Shown: positions 17,379-24,078, numbered from the stretch's first letter. The stretch: DNA of 24,726 bases from an uncultured Collinsella sp. (GCA_934668695.1 CAKUOD010000020.1:1-24726), one strand, 5' to 3'. Made by a program: numbers and translations. Notes: generated by a model not told the origin, from the sequence alone.

Positions 17379-18718
17379 TCGACCGCCGCGCCCAGCGCGA
17401 TAGTTCAATATCAATCTTTCGCATCATTGCCGTTGCCTGCGCCATTTGCGTGCTGGTGTACTTTATTTTTGCCCTGGTGACCGGTATCGAGCCGATCGCC
17501 ACGGTGATTGCCTGCGCGCTGCTGTGCATCTTTCTGTGCATCTTTATCTTTTTGACGCTCAATCCCGATTCGGTGCGCTCCCAGTACACCGAGGAGACGC
17601 TCTCGGTGGCCTCGGCCATGCTCGAGGACATTAAGGGCGGTTTGACACAGGAATCGGCGCGTTTGGTGTGCCAGCGCATTTTGCCCGAGACGCGCGCCAT
17701 GACGGTGGCCATCACCGACGAGGGCAACGTGCTTGCCTGCGCGGGCGAGTTTGAGGAAAAACTACTGCCGGATTCTCCCATCCACACGCTTGCCACACGC
17801 TACGTTATCGAACATGGCATCGTGCAGTCGTTCAACCGAATGGTGGATGTCGTAGGCTCGGACGGCTCGCACAACCAAGTCCCCGCCGGCATTATCGCCC
17901 CCATCAAGGTGGGGGATCGTACCGTCGGCACGCTCAAGTTCTACTACAAGACCCCGCGTGCCGTCGACCGTACCCAGTACGCGCTTGCCTCGGGCTTTGC
18001 CGAGATCTTGTCCACGCAGCTCGCCATCCACGAGCTCGAGGTGCAAAAGGAGCTCACGGCGCGCGCCGAGGTGCGTGCGCTGCAGGCGCAGATTAACCCG
18101 CATTTCCTGTTCAACACGCTGAACACCATTGCATCGTTTACGCGCACCGACCCGCTGCGGGCCCGCGAACTGCTTCGTGAGTTCTCATCGTTCTATCGTG
18201 CTACGCTCGACAACTCGGGATCGCTTATTCCGGTCTCGCGCGAAGTCGCACAGACCAAGCGCTACCTTACCTTTGAGAAGGCCCGCTTTGGCGAGGACCG
18301 TGTGCTTGCGACGTTCGATGTGTCCGAGGACGTGGAAGATACGCTGGTGCCGGCGTTCGTGATCCAGCCGATTGTCGAGAACGCCGTGCGTCATGGTATG
18401 GGCGATGACGGCGCCCTGAGGATCGACGTGACCGTTCACCAAGACGGCGAGGATGCAATCTTGATTGCCGTGGCCGATAATGGCGTGGGCATGGATGAGG
18501 GTACCGCCGCCAGACTGTTCGACGAGCGCTCCGCCCGTCCCGACGCCAGCTCTCCCCAGGGTGGCGGCGCCGGTGTGGCCATGCACAATATTTCGGAACG
18601 CATCCATCGCTTTTACGGGCCACACTCCTATACACGTGTCGAATCGGCGCCGGGCAAGGGCACCAAAGTGCTTCTTCATCTTGATTTGTCAGAGAGCATC
18701 TTTGACATTCAAGAGTAA
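17375..18718 (+). CDS. LytS/YehU-type sensor histidine kinase (system 2)
   Basis: This 447-residue membrane kinase has two helices (about 13-34 and 41-62) separated by a very short external loop. A GAF-like region follows at about 75-215 (AMTVAITDEGNVLACAGEFEE; AGIIAPIKVGDRTVGTLKFYYK), then a coiled stretch and the phosphoacceptor box VRALQAQINPHFLFNTLNT with H243. The ATPase domain has the N box FVIQPIVENAVRHG (N335), the G1 box VADNGVGM and GGGAGVAMHNISERI. It is clearly paralogous to the kinase at 11466-12851, most visibly from QYALASGFAEILSTQLA through the H box. It starts within the last codons of the glycosyltransferase gene (ATGA overlap); GGAGGGGGCCGA precedes the ATG. The regulator 72 bases downstream is its expected partner. 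The signal is unknown. Confidence 0.94.
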   Translation: MIDRRAQRDSSISIFRIIAVACAICVLVYFIFALVTGIEPIATVIACALLCIFLCIFIFLTLNPDSVRSQYTEETLSVASAMLEDIKGGLTQESARLVCQRILPETRAMTVAITDEGNVLACAGEFEEKLLPDSPIHTLATRYVIEHGIVQSFNRMVDVVGSDGSHNQVPAGIIAPIKVGDRTVGTLKFYYKTPRAVDRTQYALASGFAEILSTQLAIHELEVQKELTARAEVRALQAQINPHFLFNTLNTIASFTRTDPLRARELLREFSSFYRATLDNSGSLIPVSREVAQTKRYLTFEKARFGEDRVLATFDVSEDVEDTLVPAFVIQPIVENAVRHGMGDDGALRIDVTVHQDGEDAILIAVADNGVGMDEGTAARLFDERSARPDASSPQGGGAGVAMHNISERIHRFYGPHSYTRVESAPGKGTKVLLHLDLSESIFDIQE

Positions 18719-18790
18719 AATAAAAGGCTACGGGCTCAACGTCATGCGACGGATGCCCGGCGTAGTTAGTTGACGAAAGGTTTTATCCCT

Positions 18791-19507
18791 ATGCTGCGTG
18801 CGATGATTGTGGATGATGAGGCGCCGGCTCGCTCGGAGCTTCGCTTCTTGCTCGAGCAAACGGGCAAGATCGGCACGATCACGGAGGCGTCGAGCGTTCG
18901 CTCCGCCATCGAGATGCTTATGGAAAGTCGCGTGGATGTCGTGTTTCTCGATATCTCGATGCCCGGTGCCTCGGGCCTGCAACTTGCCGAGGCGCTGCAT
19001 AAGCTCAAAAATCCGCCGGCGATTGTGTTTGTGACTGCGTATAGCGACCATGCGGTCGAGGCATTCGACGTGGATGCCGTCGATTATCTGATGAAGCCTG
19101 TCGAGGAAGCTCGTTTGGACCGCGCGATCGAGAAGGTCATGCAGCGCGCCAAGCCGGTCACGGACAGCAAGGTGACCATCGAGCGCATTCCGGTGGAAAA
19201 GGGCGGCCGCAAGGTGCTCATTCCCGTGGATGACATTCGCTTTATCATGGCCAAGGACGATTACTCCTGCATCTATACCGTCGATGATCGCTTTTTGTCG
19301 ACGACCTCGCTGGCGCAGTTTGAGGCCAAGCTCTGCGACTTTGGCTTCTTCCGTGTTCACCGCCGCTATATCGTCAACCTGGCGTGCGTCACGGACGTTG
19401 AGACGGTGCCCTCGGGCGCCATCCAGCTGGGCATTACGGGCGTCGACGAACGCGTGCCGGTTTCGCGCCGCCGCGTCGTGCCGCTCAAGAAGGCTCTGAG
19501 TCTCTAG
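18791..19507 (+). CDS. LytTR-family response regulator (system 2)
   Basis: The 238-residue protein has a receiver domain (DDE at 8-10, phosphoacceptor D54 in VFLDISMPG, T82, K102 in YLMKPVEE) and a LytTR DNA-binding domain (GGRKVLIPVDDIRFIMAKDDYSCIYT, about 138-163; FFRVHRRYIVNL; VPVSRRRVVPLKKAL). It is closely related to the regulator at 12887-13621, mirroring the paralogy of the kinases. The ATG at 18791 follows GAAAGG by 10 bases, a little long; a TTG at 18770 is in frame but less likely. The 72-base gap from the kinase carries only a minor CGTC-ATGC-GACG hairpin. A terminator follows directly at 19514. Confidence 0.94.
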   Translation: MLRAMIVDDEAPARSELRFLLEQTGKIGTITEASSVRSAIEMLMESRVDVVFLDISMPGASGLQLAEALHKLKNPPAIVFVTAYSDHAVEAFDVDAVDYLMKPVEEARLDRAIEKVMQRAKPVTDSKVTIERIPVEKGGRKVLIPVDDIRFIMAKDDYSCIYTVDDRFLSTTSLAQFEAKLCDFGFFRVHRRYIVNLACVTDVETVPSGAIQLGITGVDERVPVSRRRVVPLKKALSL

Positions 19508-19513
19508 CACACT

Positions 19514-19564
19514 GGCCCCGCAGCCCTGTAGACCCATCGTCTGCGGGGCCGTGGGGCCTTTTTT
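19514..19564 (+). terminator. terminator after LytTR system 2, with two alternative pairings
   Basis: GGCCCCGCAG (19514-19523) pairs perfectly with CTGCGGGGCC (19541-19550). The same left arm can instead pair over 8 bp with GTGGGGCC (19551-19558), which sits directly before TTTTTT. Only the second pairing places the stem next to the T run, so the two forms could compete. Confidence 0.75.
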
Positions 19565-19604
19565 GTATGTATCTGCCGAATCGTTTTTTTGCGGAAGGGA
19601 TCCC

Positions 19605-20072
19605 ATGAACAGCGCAAGCGCCAAGCGCATCGACATCATCTCGGACACCCACGGCTATTTATCGCCTGCGCTCTTGGATGAGCTTGAGGGCGCAGACCTG
19701 ATCATCCACGCCGGCGACCTTACGTCAGAGATGGACTACGAGCACCTATGCACCATCGCCCCCGTGCGAGCGGTCCTAGGCAACAACGACTACTATCGCG
19801 ACTACGGTCCCGATGTGGACCGCCTGGCGCTCTTTACCTACGAAGGCCTCAAATTCGCCGTAGCCCACTACCGCGAAGACCTGCCCGTGGGATCCGTAGA
19901 CGTAGCCATCAACGGCCACACCCACGTAACCAAAGAAGCCCAAGTAGGCCGCTGCTTGGTCCTCAATCCGGGCAGCGCCAGCTACCCCAGAGGCACCCGA
20001 GGTCCCACCATGGCCAGAATGCTAGTAAAAGACGGCAAGATCCTAAGCACCAAGTTTATTGACTTGGAGTAA
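19605..20072 (+). CDS. YfcE/MJ0936-type metallophosphoesterase
   Basis: The 155-residue protein has the full calcineurin-like metal-site set: DTH (D14, H16), AGDL (D38), GNND (N61), H88 in VAHYRED, GHTH (H105, H107) and NPGS. Small proteins of this family are manganese-dependent phosphodiesterases with poorly known natural substrates. It is cytoplasmic. The ATG at 19605 follows GGAAGGGA by 4 bases. An in-frame upstream start at 19551 would lie inside the terminator. The gene seems to be transcribed alone. Its 3' half (about 19780-20050) uses A/T-ending codons such as GTA, CTA and AGA more than its neighbours, a mild local shift. Confidence 0.95.
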   Translation: MNSASAKRIDIISDTHGYLSPALLDELEGADLIIHAGDLTSEMDYEHLCTIAPVRAVLGNNDYYRDYGPDVDRLALFTYEGLKFAVAHYREDLPVGSVDVAINGHTHVTKEAQVGRCLVLNPGSASYPRGTRGPTMARMLVKDGKILSTKFIDLE

Positions 20073-20081
20073 CCGCAACAA

Positions 20082-20111
20082 AAACGGGGGATGCAGATGC
20101 GTCCCCCGTTT
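20082..20111 (+). terminator. terminator of the metallophosphoesterase gene
   Basis: AAACGGGGGA (20082-20091), loop TGCAGATGCG, TCCCCCGTTT (20102-20111): a perfect 10-bp stem ten bases after the stop, A-rich on the left and T-rich on the right. Confidence 0.8.
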
Positions 20112-20229
20112 CCATTTGAGCCAAAGGCGGAGCTTCAGCAAGATCCTTAGACAAACCCCGCCGCGGAGAACGGGGCCGCCGAGCCGCGAAGCGGCGAGCA
20201 ACAACAGCGGCTCGAACAATGTGACGGCA

Positions 20230-20372
20230 GGGAGGGTCTCCGGGGCTGAGGGCGGGGGTTAAGTTTGTCGCGAGTTCCGCACGCAAAGGAAAGCACTTAA
20301 TGTGCTTTCCGTCTTGCGCAGGACTGTAGAGCAGCAAACTTAACCCCCGCCCTCAGCCCCGGAGACCCTCCC
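20230..20372. repeat. nested palindrome with 38-bp perfect outer arms
   Basis: The arm at 20230-20267 (begins GGGAGGGTCTCCGGGGCTG, ends GGTTAAGTTTG) is the exact reverse complement of 20335-20372, 38 of 38 bases. The 67-base centre holds an inner perfect stem GGAAAGCAC-TTAAT-GTGCTTTCC (20288-20310), itself flanked by CGCAA (20282-20286) and TTGCG (20314-20318). It ends 33 bases before the tRNA -35 box. Such a structure could extrude as a cruciform or terminate strongly from both sides. Confidence 0.9.
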
Positions 20373-20382
20373 GGAGGGACCG

Positions 20383-20434
20383 AAAAATTTTTTCAAAAAA
20401 GTTGTTGCGCGCCGGACAGACTTCTGTGTATACT
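20383..20434 (+). promoter_or_regulatory. tRNA-Asp promoter with AT-rich UP-like element
   Basis: -35 TTGCGC (20405-20410), an 18-base spacer and -10 TATACT (20429-20434), preceded by an A/T tract (20383-20400, AAAAATTTTTTCAAAAAA) typical of UP elements on stable RNA promoters. It lies 46 bases before the mature tRNA. Confidence 0.75.
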
Positions 20435-20480
20435 AATCCCCGCAGCGCACGCGAGCGGAAACAAACGCGAACGCCTGCCT

Positions 20481-20558
<78 letters not shown>

Positions 20559-20566
20559 ACGCAATT

Positions 20567-20594
20567 AAAGCCACGTCTTCGGACGTGGCTTTTT
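20567..20594 (+). terminator. intrinsic terminator of tRNA-Asp
   Basis: AAAGCCACGTC (20567-20577), tetraloop TTCG, GACGTGGCTTT (20582-20592), then TT: a perfect 11-bp stem with the stable TTCG loop, nine bases after the tRNA. Confidence 0.93.
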
Positions 20595-20699
20595 GCGTTT
20601 GATGCACTTTGTTTCGATAGAACGATCGCCCTGGCGCATCTTCGCCCAGAATCCCCGCGCCTTCGGGAACGCAAGTAAAATCTAATAAGTATATTTGTC

Positions 20700-20757
20700 T
20701 GAACAACAGCTTTGTTGCGCAACACCTGTTCAACGAGACAGGGGGTTAGGTTATACT
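20700..20757 (+). promoter_or_regulatory. promoter of the rrf2 gene with possible operator
   Basis: -35 TTCAAC (20729-20734), a 17-base spacer and -10 TATACT (20752-20757) form a good sigma-70 promoter. Symmetric sequences overlap its upstream part: TGAACA (20700-20705) mirrors TGTTCA (20727-20732), with the palindrome GTTGCGCAAC (20714-20723) between. They could be the binding site of the Rrf2 protein itself. The leader to the ATG at 20917 would be about 150 bases. Apart from this site, I see nothing else in the gene-free stretch 20595-20916. Confidence 0.55.
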
Positions 20758-20916
20758 AAATTGCACTGTAGGCCGCATCTGATGCATTTCGCTCCAAGCG
20801 CGGCACTCAGTGGATATCCGATTTACCATTTGGATGTCCTGCGGTCATTTAGCGTCTCGACACAAGCTCGGCCCCGGAGCTCGTTCGAGCTGTTCGTATT
20901 CCTTGAAAGGGGAAAA

Positions 20917-21402
20917 ATGGACATATCGAGGAAGACTGATTACGCCCTTCGTATGTTGGCGATGCTTGCCGAGGATCCGGAGCGTTTGCTTTCTGTTCGC
21001 ACCGCTGCCGAAGAGGTCAATGTCCCGTATTCGTTTGCCCGCTCGATTCAGCACGGTTTGGTCCAGGCCGGTATTGTGGAGAGCCTGCGTGGCGTCCACG
21101 GTGGCATGCGTCTCAAGGTCAGTCCGGACGATGTTACCATTCGTCAGGTCGTCGAGGCCGTTCAGGGCCCTATGGTTATGAATGATTGCACCGCACCCGA
21201 TGGCGACTGTGCACGCATGGGCACGTGCTGCTATCATCCCCTGTGGGCCGGAGCTCAAGCGTTGATGCGCGACTACCTCGATTCCGTTTCGCTCGGCGAC
21301 ATCGTCGCTCACCGCCAGTTCCCGGCCGTCGATTCCAAGTTCGCCGACCGCGACGCGTTTCCCGAGTACGCCGCCTGTGCATGTGCTTGCCGGGAGGAAT
21401 AG
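20917..21402 (+). CDS. Rrf2-family transcriptional regulator
   Basis: The 161-residue protein opens with the family hallmark MDISRKTDYALRMLAMLAE and a winged-helix domain (SVRTAAEEVNVPYSFARSIQHGLVQAGIVESLRGVHGGMRLKVSP, about 26-70). The cysteine region has C91, C98, C104 and C105, fitting the three-cysteine ligand set of iron-sulfur Rrf2 regulators such as IscR and NsrR; the spacing C-x6-C-x5-C is close to theirs. The tail has an extra CACAC motif (C154, C156, C158), which I do not know from standard members. The ATG at 20917 follows GAAAGGGG by 4 bases. It should sense redox or iron-sulfur status and control its own operon with the DNA glycosylase 21 bases downstream (inference). Confidence 0.92.
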   Translation: MDISRKTDYALRMLAMLAEDPERLLSVRTAAEEVNVPYSFARSIQHGLVQAGIVESLRGVHGGMRLKVSPDDVTIRQVVEAVQGPMVMNDCTAPDGDCARMGTCCYHPLWAGAQALMRDYLDSVSLGDIVAHRQFPAVDSKFADRDAFPEYAACACACREE

Positions 21403-21423
21403 CGCCGCATAAGGAGCATAGAT

Positions 21424-22329
21424 ATGATTCAGGACCCCTTTCGTTCGATGATTCGTTCGGAAGGGGTCCTGCGTTATCGCGACCTTCCGTGGCGCCGCAC
21501 GCGCGATCCGTACATCATTTGGCTTTCCGAGGTCATGCTGCAGCAAACACAGGTGCCGCGCGTGGAGACGCGCATGCCGGCGTGGCTCGATCGCTTTCCG
21601 ACCGTGCAGGCGCTTGCCCAGGCCGCGCCTTCCGATGTTTTGGACGCTTGGCAGGGGATGGGCTACAACCGACGCGCTCTGGCGCTCCACAAGGCCGCTC
21701 AACGGGTCGTAGAGGATTGGGGCGGGGAGTTTCCGCACGAGACGCGTGACTTGGTCGCTCTGCCTGGTATTGGCCCGGCAACGGCGCAGGGTATCCGGTC
21801 GTTTGCGTTTGACCTTCCGGGCGTGTATCTGGAGACCAACGTGCGCACGGTCTTTCTGCATCACTTCTTTCCCGATGTACCGGCTGTTCCCGATCGCGAG
21901 CTGGTGCCGCTGATTCAGGCGGCCTGTCCGGCGGCCCCCGGTGCGGCGACCGACGAGATCGCTCCCTTTGCCGTGCCGCTCGATGATGCCGATACGCCGC
22001 GCGCGTGGTATTACGCGTTGCTGGATTACGGCGCATATCTAAAAAAGACGTTGCCCAATCCGTCCAGGCGCTCGGCGGGCTATAGCCGTCAATCAAAGTT
22101 TGAGGGCTCGCGTCGCCAAAAGCGCGCGCATATCGTGCGTATGTTGCTGGCAGCGCGCGATGGCCAGCCGGCGGGGATTACGCTTGCTGATGCCGTGGTG
22201 GGCGTTAACGAGATGGAAGCGGCGGCTGGGCGTGGACCGGTCGAGCGCGAGCTTGTCGCGGGCATTCTGGCCGACCTGGAGCGTGAGGGCTTTTGCCGAG
22301 CCGAGGGCGATCGCTGGCTGAGCATCTAG
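21424..22329 (+). CDS. MutY-like HhH-GPD DNA glycosylase lacking the iron-sulfur cluster
   Basis: The 301-residue protein matches the adenine glycosylase (MutY) branch of the HhH-GPD superfamily, base-excision repair enzymes. The catalytic-Glu motif WLSEVMLQQTQV, the segment WQGMGYNRRALALHKAA and the hairpin LPGIGPATAQGIRSFAF are clear. Two departures are visible. The position of the usual catalytic Asp (LDGNV in E. coli) is Glu here, in YLETNVRTVF. The four-cysteine iron-sulfur loop is absent; its place is taken by NPSRRSAGYSRQSKFEGSRRQKR. The C-terminal Nudix-like 8-oxoG reader is also missing; a short winged-helix-like tail remains. Cluster-free MutY relatives are known, so this is probably a real subfamily, with substrate uncertain. 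The ATG at 21424 follows AAGGAG by 7 bases, and the gene lies in an operon with rrf2. Confidence 0.88.
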   Translation: MIQDPFRSMIRSEGVLRYRDLPWRRTRDPYIIWLSEVMLQQTQVPRVETRMPAWLDRFPTVQALAQAAPSDVLDAWQGMGYNRRALALHKAAQRVVEDWGGEFPHETRDLVALPGIGPATAQGIRSFAFDLPGVYLETNVRTVFLHHFFPDVPAVPDRELVPLIQAACPAAPGAATDEIAPFAVPLDDADTPRAWYYALLDYGAYLKKTLPNPSRRSAGYSRQSKFEGSRRQKRAHIVRMLLAARDGQPAGITLADAVVGVNEMEAAAGRGPVERELVAGILADLEREGFCRAEGDRWLSI

Positions 22330-22443
22330 CCTGTGCAAATCTGAAGAACAGGATTGTAAGGTTTAGATTTCCGGCATGAGGGCATCCTAAAGACGAGGCC
22401 GCTCGAAGCCTACGGGCGGCATGCGTTGAAGGGAAGTACACCT

Positions 22444-22983
22444 ATGGATTTTGAGAATTCCCAAACCAAGAAGAACCTCGAGACCGCTTTTGCCGGTGAG
22501 TCCCAGGCACACACCAAGTATCGCTACTATGCCTCCAAGGCAAAGAAGGACGGCTACGTTCAGATCTCGAACATCTTTGCCGAGACGGCTGGCAACGAGT
22601 CCGAGCACGCCAAACTGTGGTTTAAGTATCTGCACGATGGTGCCGTCCCCGACACCCTGGACAATCTGCGCGATGCCGCCGCGGGTGAGAACTACGAGTG
22701 GACCACGATGTACGACGAGTTCGCCAAGACCGCCGAGGAAGAGGGCTTTGCCGAGATTGCCGCAAAGTTCCGTGGTGTCGCCGCCGTCGAGAAGGCCCAC
22801 GAGGAGCGCTACAACAAGCTCGTCGAGCGCATCGAGTCGGGCGAGGTGTTTGAGCGTGAGGGCGTGAAGGTGTGGAAGTGCCTGAACTGCGGGCACCTGC
22901 ATGTGGGTGCCGAGGCGCCTGAGGTGTGCCCGGTGTGCAACCACCCCAAGGCGTACTTTGAGGAGCAGGTGGTGAACTACTAG
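22444..22983 (+). CDS. rbr: rubrerythrin
   Basis: The 179-residue protein reduces hydrogen peroxide in anaerobes, taking electrons through its rubredoxin domain. The four-helix diiron domain (1-135) has the expected carboxylate and histidine ligands: E19 in FAGESQAH, E52 and H55 in NESEHAKLW, acidic residues around [11 protein letters not shown], and E116/H119 in VEKAHEERY. The C-terminal rubredoxin-like domain has CLNC (146-149) and CPVC (162-165). The ATG at 22444 follows AAGGGAAG by 7 bases; a TTG at 22426 is in frame but unlikely. It lies 114 bases after the MutY-like gene, with only a weak CCTGT/ACAGG stem between, so it may be in that operon or have its own promoter. Transcription should end at the hairpin 23208-23231. 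Confidence 0.97.
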   Translation: MDFENSQTKKNLETAFAGESQAHTKYRYYASKAKKDGYVQISNIFAETAGNESEHAKLWFKYLHDGAVPDTLDNLRDAAAGENYEWTTMYDEFAKTAEEEGFAEIAAKFRGVAAVEKAHEERYNKLVERIESGEVFEREGVKVWKCLNCGHLHVGAEAPEVCPVCNHPKAYFEEQVVNY

Positions 22984-23002
22984 CTCGTGGCGCCGGCTGC
23001 TG

Positions 23003-23079
23003 CGGAGCGCAGGGCGGGGAAATACCTTTCCCTCTCGCTCACGGCTCCGCAGGGCAACTGCTGGTTTCACCGCTCCGGG
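23003..23079. repeat. decayed copy of the hairpin repeat
   Basis: The left arm CGGAGCGCAGGGCGGGGAAA is the same as in the copy at 23944, followed by a core beginning CTTTCCCTCTCGCTCACGGC that stops after CTCCGCAGGG. The right arm is shortened to GGTTTCACCGCTCCG, so the palindrome is broken. Confidence 0.7.
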
Positions 23080-23165
23080 CGTCAGACCCGCGGCGCATCC
23101 CTTTCCCTCTCGCTCACGGCTTCGCAGGGTCGCGCGAGGCAAAGGCATACGCCGCGGGTCTGACG
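23080..23165. repeat. hairpin repeat, copy 1 (16-bp perfect outer arms)
   Basis: CGTCAGACCCGCGGCG (23080-23095) is the exact reverse complement of 23150-23165. The core 23102-23145 (starts TTTCCCTCTCGCTC, ends GCGAGGCAAAGG) is itself an imperfect hairpin. It is identical over 44 bases to the core of copy 2, but the outer arms are unrelated. Confidence 0.85.
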
Positions 23166-23207
23166 GCGCGAGCTTGCCAACGAGTTTTGGCTAATAGATT
23201 GGTTTGT

Positions 23208-23237
23208 GTGCCGCCCCTTTTGGGGCGGCACTATTTG
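23208..23237 (+). terminator. terminator after rubrerythrin
   Basis: GTGCCGCCCC (23208-23217), loop TTTT, GGGGCGGCAC (23222-23231), then TATTTG: a perfect 10-bp stem. The 30 bases 23202-23231 are identical to 24073-24102. Confidence 0.85.
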
Positions 23238-23293
23238 TTAGGGGGTACACTGGGTAGCGTTGGCTATTCGTTTCCTCTTGTGAGGTGTTGGTT

Positions 23294-23926
23294 ATGGGTA
23301 AGAAGTCTCGGGCTCGGGTGGCTGCGGCGGGAACTCGCAAGGATCCTGGCCGTCGGGTTGCCGAGGGTAAAAAGGCCGATCGTGCCGAGAAAGACAAGAA
23401 GGTCGGCGCGCATGCTCATCCTGAGTGGGCGCCTCATTTGAATTCGGCTAGTGAGGATTTGACTGCCAAGTTGTTTACTCTGGTCGAGGTCATCTTGGGC
23501 GTGGTGCCTGTGGTGGTCATCGGTCTGTTCTTGGCATCGAAGGATGCCACGAGCGTGGATAAGCTCACCGATGTCTTTTCTCAGGACCCCTCGATGGTGG
23601 TTACGTTTATCTCTGCGTGCCTGCAGCCGTTTGTGGCATACATGTTGTACATGATTTATCGCAAATACTGCGAGGGCGATGCGGGCTTTGCCGCCGGCAA
23701 CCTGATTGGACTCTTGTGCTCCGAGATTTTGCTGCTCAATATTCCTGGCGTTATCGGCATGGGCATCTTGTTGTGGCGTGTCTGGCGCAATGTTGCTCCG
23801 CACTTTGAGAGCTGGTTGTTTGAGCGCCGTGCAATGGGCGTGCTAGTCGACATCGCGGGCTCACTCGTGATCCTAGTCCTGGCGTTTATGTGTGCCACCG
23901 CCGCCCGCGGTCTCGCGGGCATATAG
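23294..23926 (+). CDS. hypothetical four-helix membrane protein
   Basis: I do not recognise a family for this 210-residue protein. Residues 1-58 are hydrophilic and highly basic with many K, R, A and G (MGKKSRARVAAAGTRKDPGRR...). Four hydrophobic segments follow at about 61-81, 102-122, 133-160 and 183-204. No catalytic motif is visible; CSEILLLNIPGVIGMGILLWRVWRN lies in and after the third segment. The cationic N-terminus should stay in the cytoplasm and might contact RNA, DNA or membrane lipids (guess). The ATG at 23294 follows GAGGTG by 6 bases; a GTG at 23285 overlaps that site and is less likely. It stands alone, with its own terminator at 24079-24108. Confidence 0.85.
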   Translation: MGKKSRARVAAAGTRKDPGRRVAEGKKADRAEKDKKVGAHAHPEWAPHLNSASEDLTAKLFTLVEVILGVVPVVVIGLFLASKDATSVDKLTDVFSQDPSMVVTFISACLQPFVAYMLYMIYRKYCEGDAGFAAGNLIGLLCSEILLLNIPGVIGMGILLWRVWRNVAPHFESWLFERRAMGVLVDIAGSLVILVLAFMCATAARGLAGI

Positions 23927-23943
23927 TCTGTCCTCACCGACCA

Positions 23944-24029
23944 CGGAGCGCAGGGCGGGGAAACTTTTCCCTCTCGCTCACGGCTTCGCAGGGTCGCGCG
24001 AGGCAAAGGTTTCCCCGCCCTGCGCTCCG
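23944..24029. repeat. hairpin repeat, copy 2 (21-bp perfect outer arms)
   Basis: The arm 23944-23964 (CGGAGCGCAGGGCGGGGAAA plus C) is the exact reverse complement of 24009-24029, 21 of 21 bases. The core 23966-24009 is identical over 44 bases to 23102-23145 in copy 1. The core folds through CCCTC/GAGG and CGC/GCG, so the whole element is one long hairpin. Confidence 0.9.
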
Positions 24030-24078
24030 GCGTTGAGTCATCGCATGCTCGTTACAGAAAAGCTGATAATAAGTTTGT

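Larger units (their letters stand above)
20073..20480. other. gene-free, hairpin-dense stretch between the phosphoesterase and tRNA-Asp
   Basis: It contains, in order: the terminator 20082-20111; CCCCG/CGGGG (20156-20160, 20171-20175); a fold with alternatives GCCGC-GAA-GCGGC (20183-20195) or CGAGCCGC/GCGGCTCG (20180-20187, 20207-20214); the large palindrome 20230-20372; and the tRNA promoter. No reading frame looks genuine. Confidence 0.7.
22984..23293. other. gene-free stretch with repeat copies and a terminator
   Basis: About 200 bases are filled by a decayed hairpin copy (23003-23079), an intact one (23080-23165) and the terminator 23208-23231. The remaining part, 23232-23293, contains a possible -10 TACACT (23246-23251) without a clear -35, and the ribosome binding site GAGGTG of the next gene. 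Confidence 0.65.
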
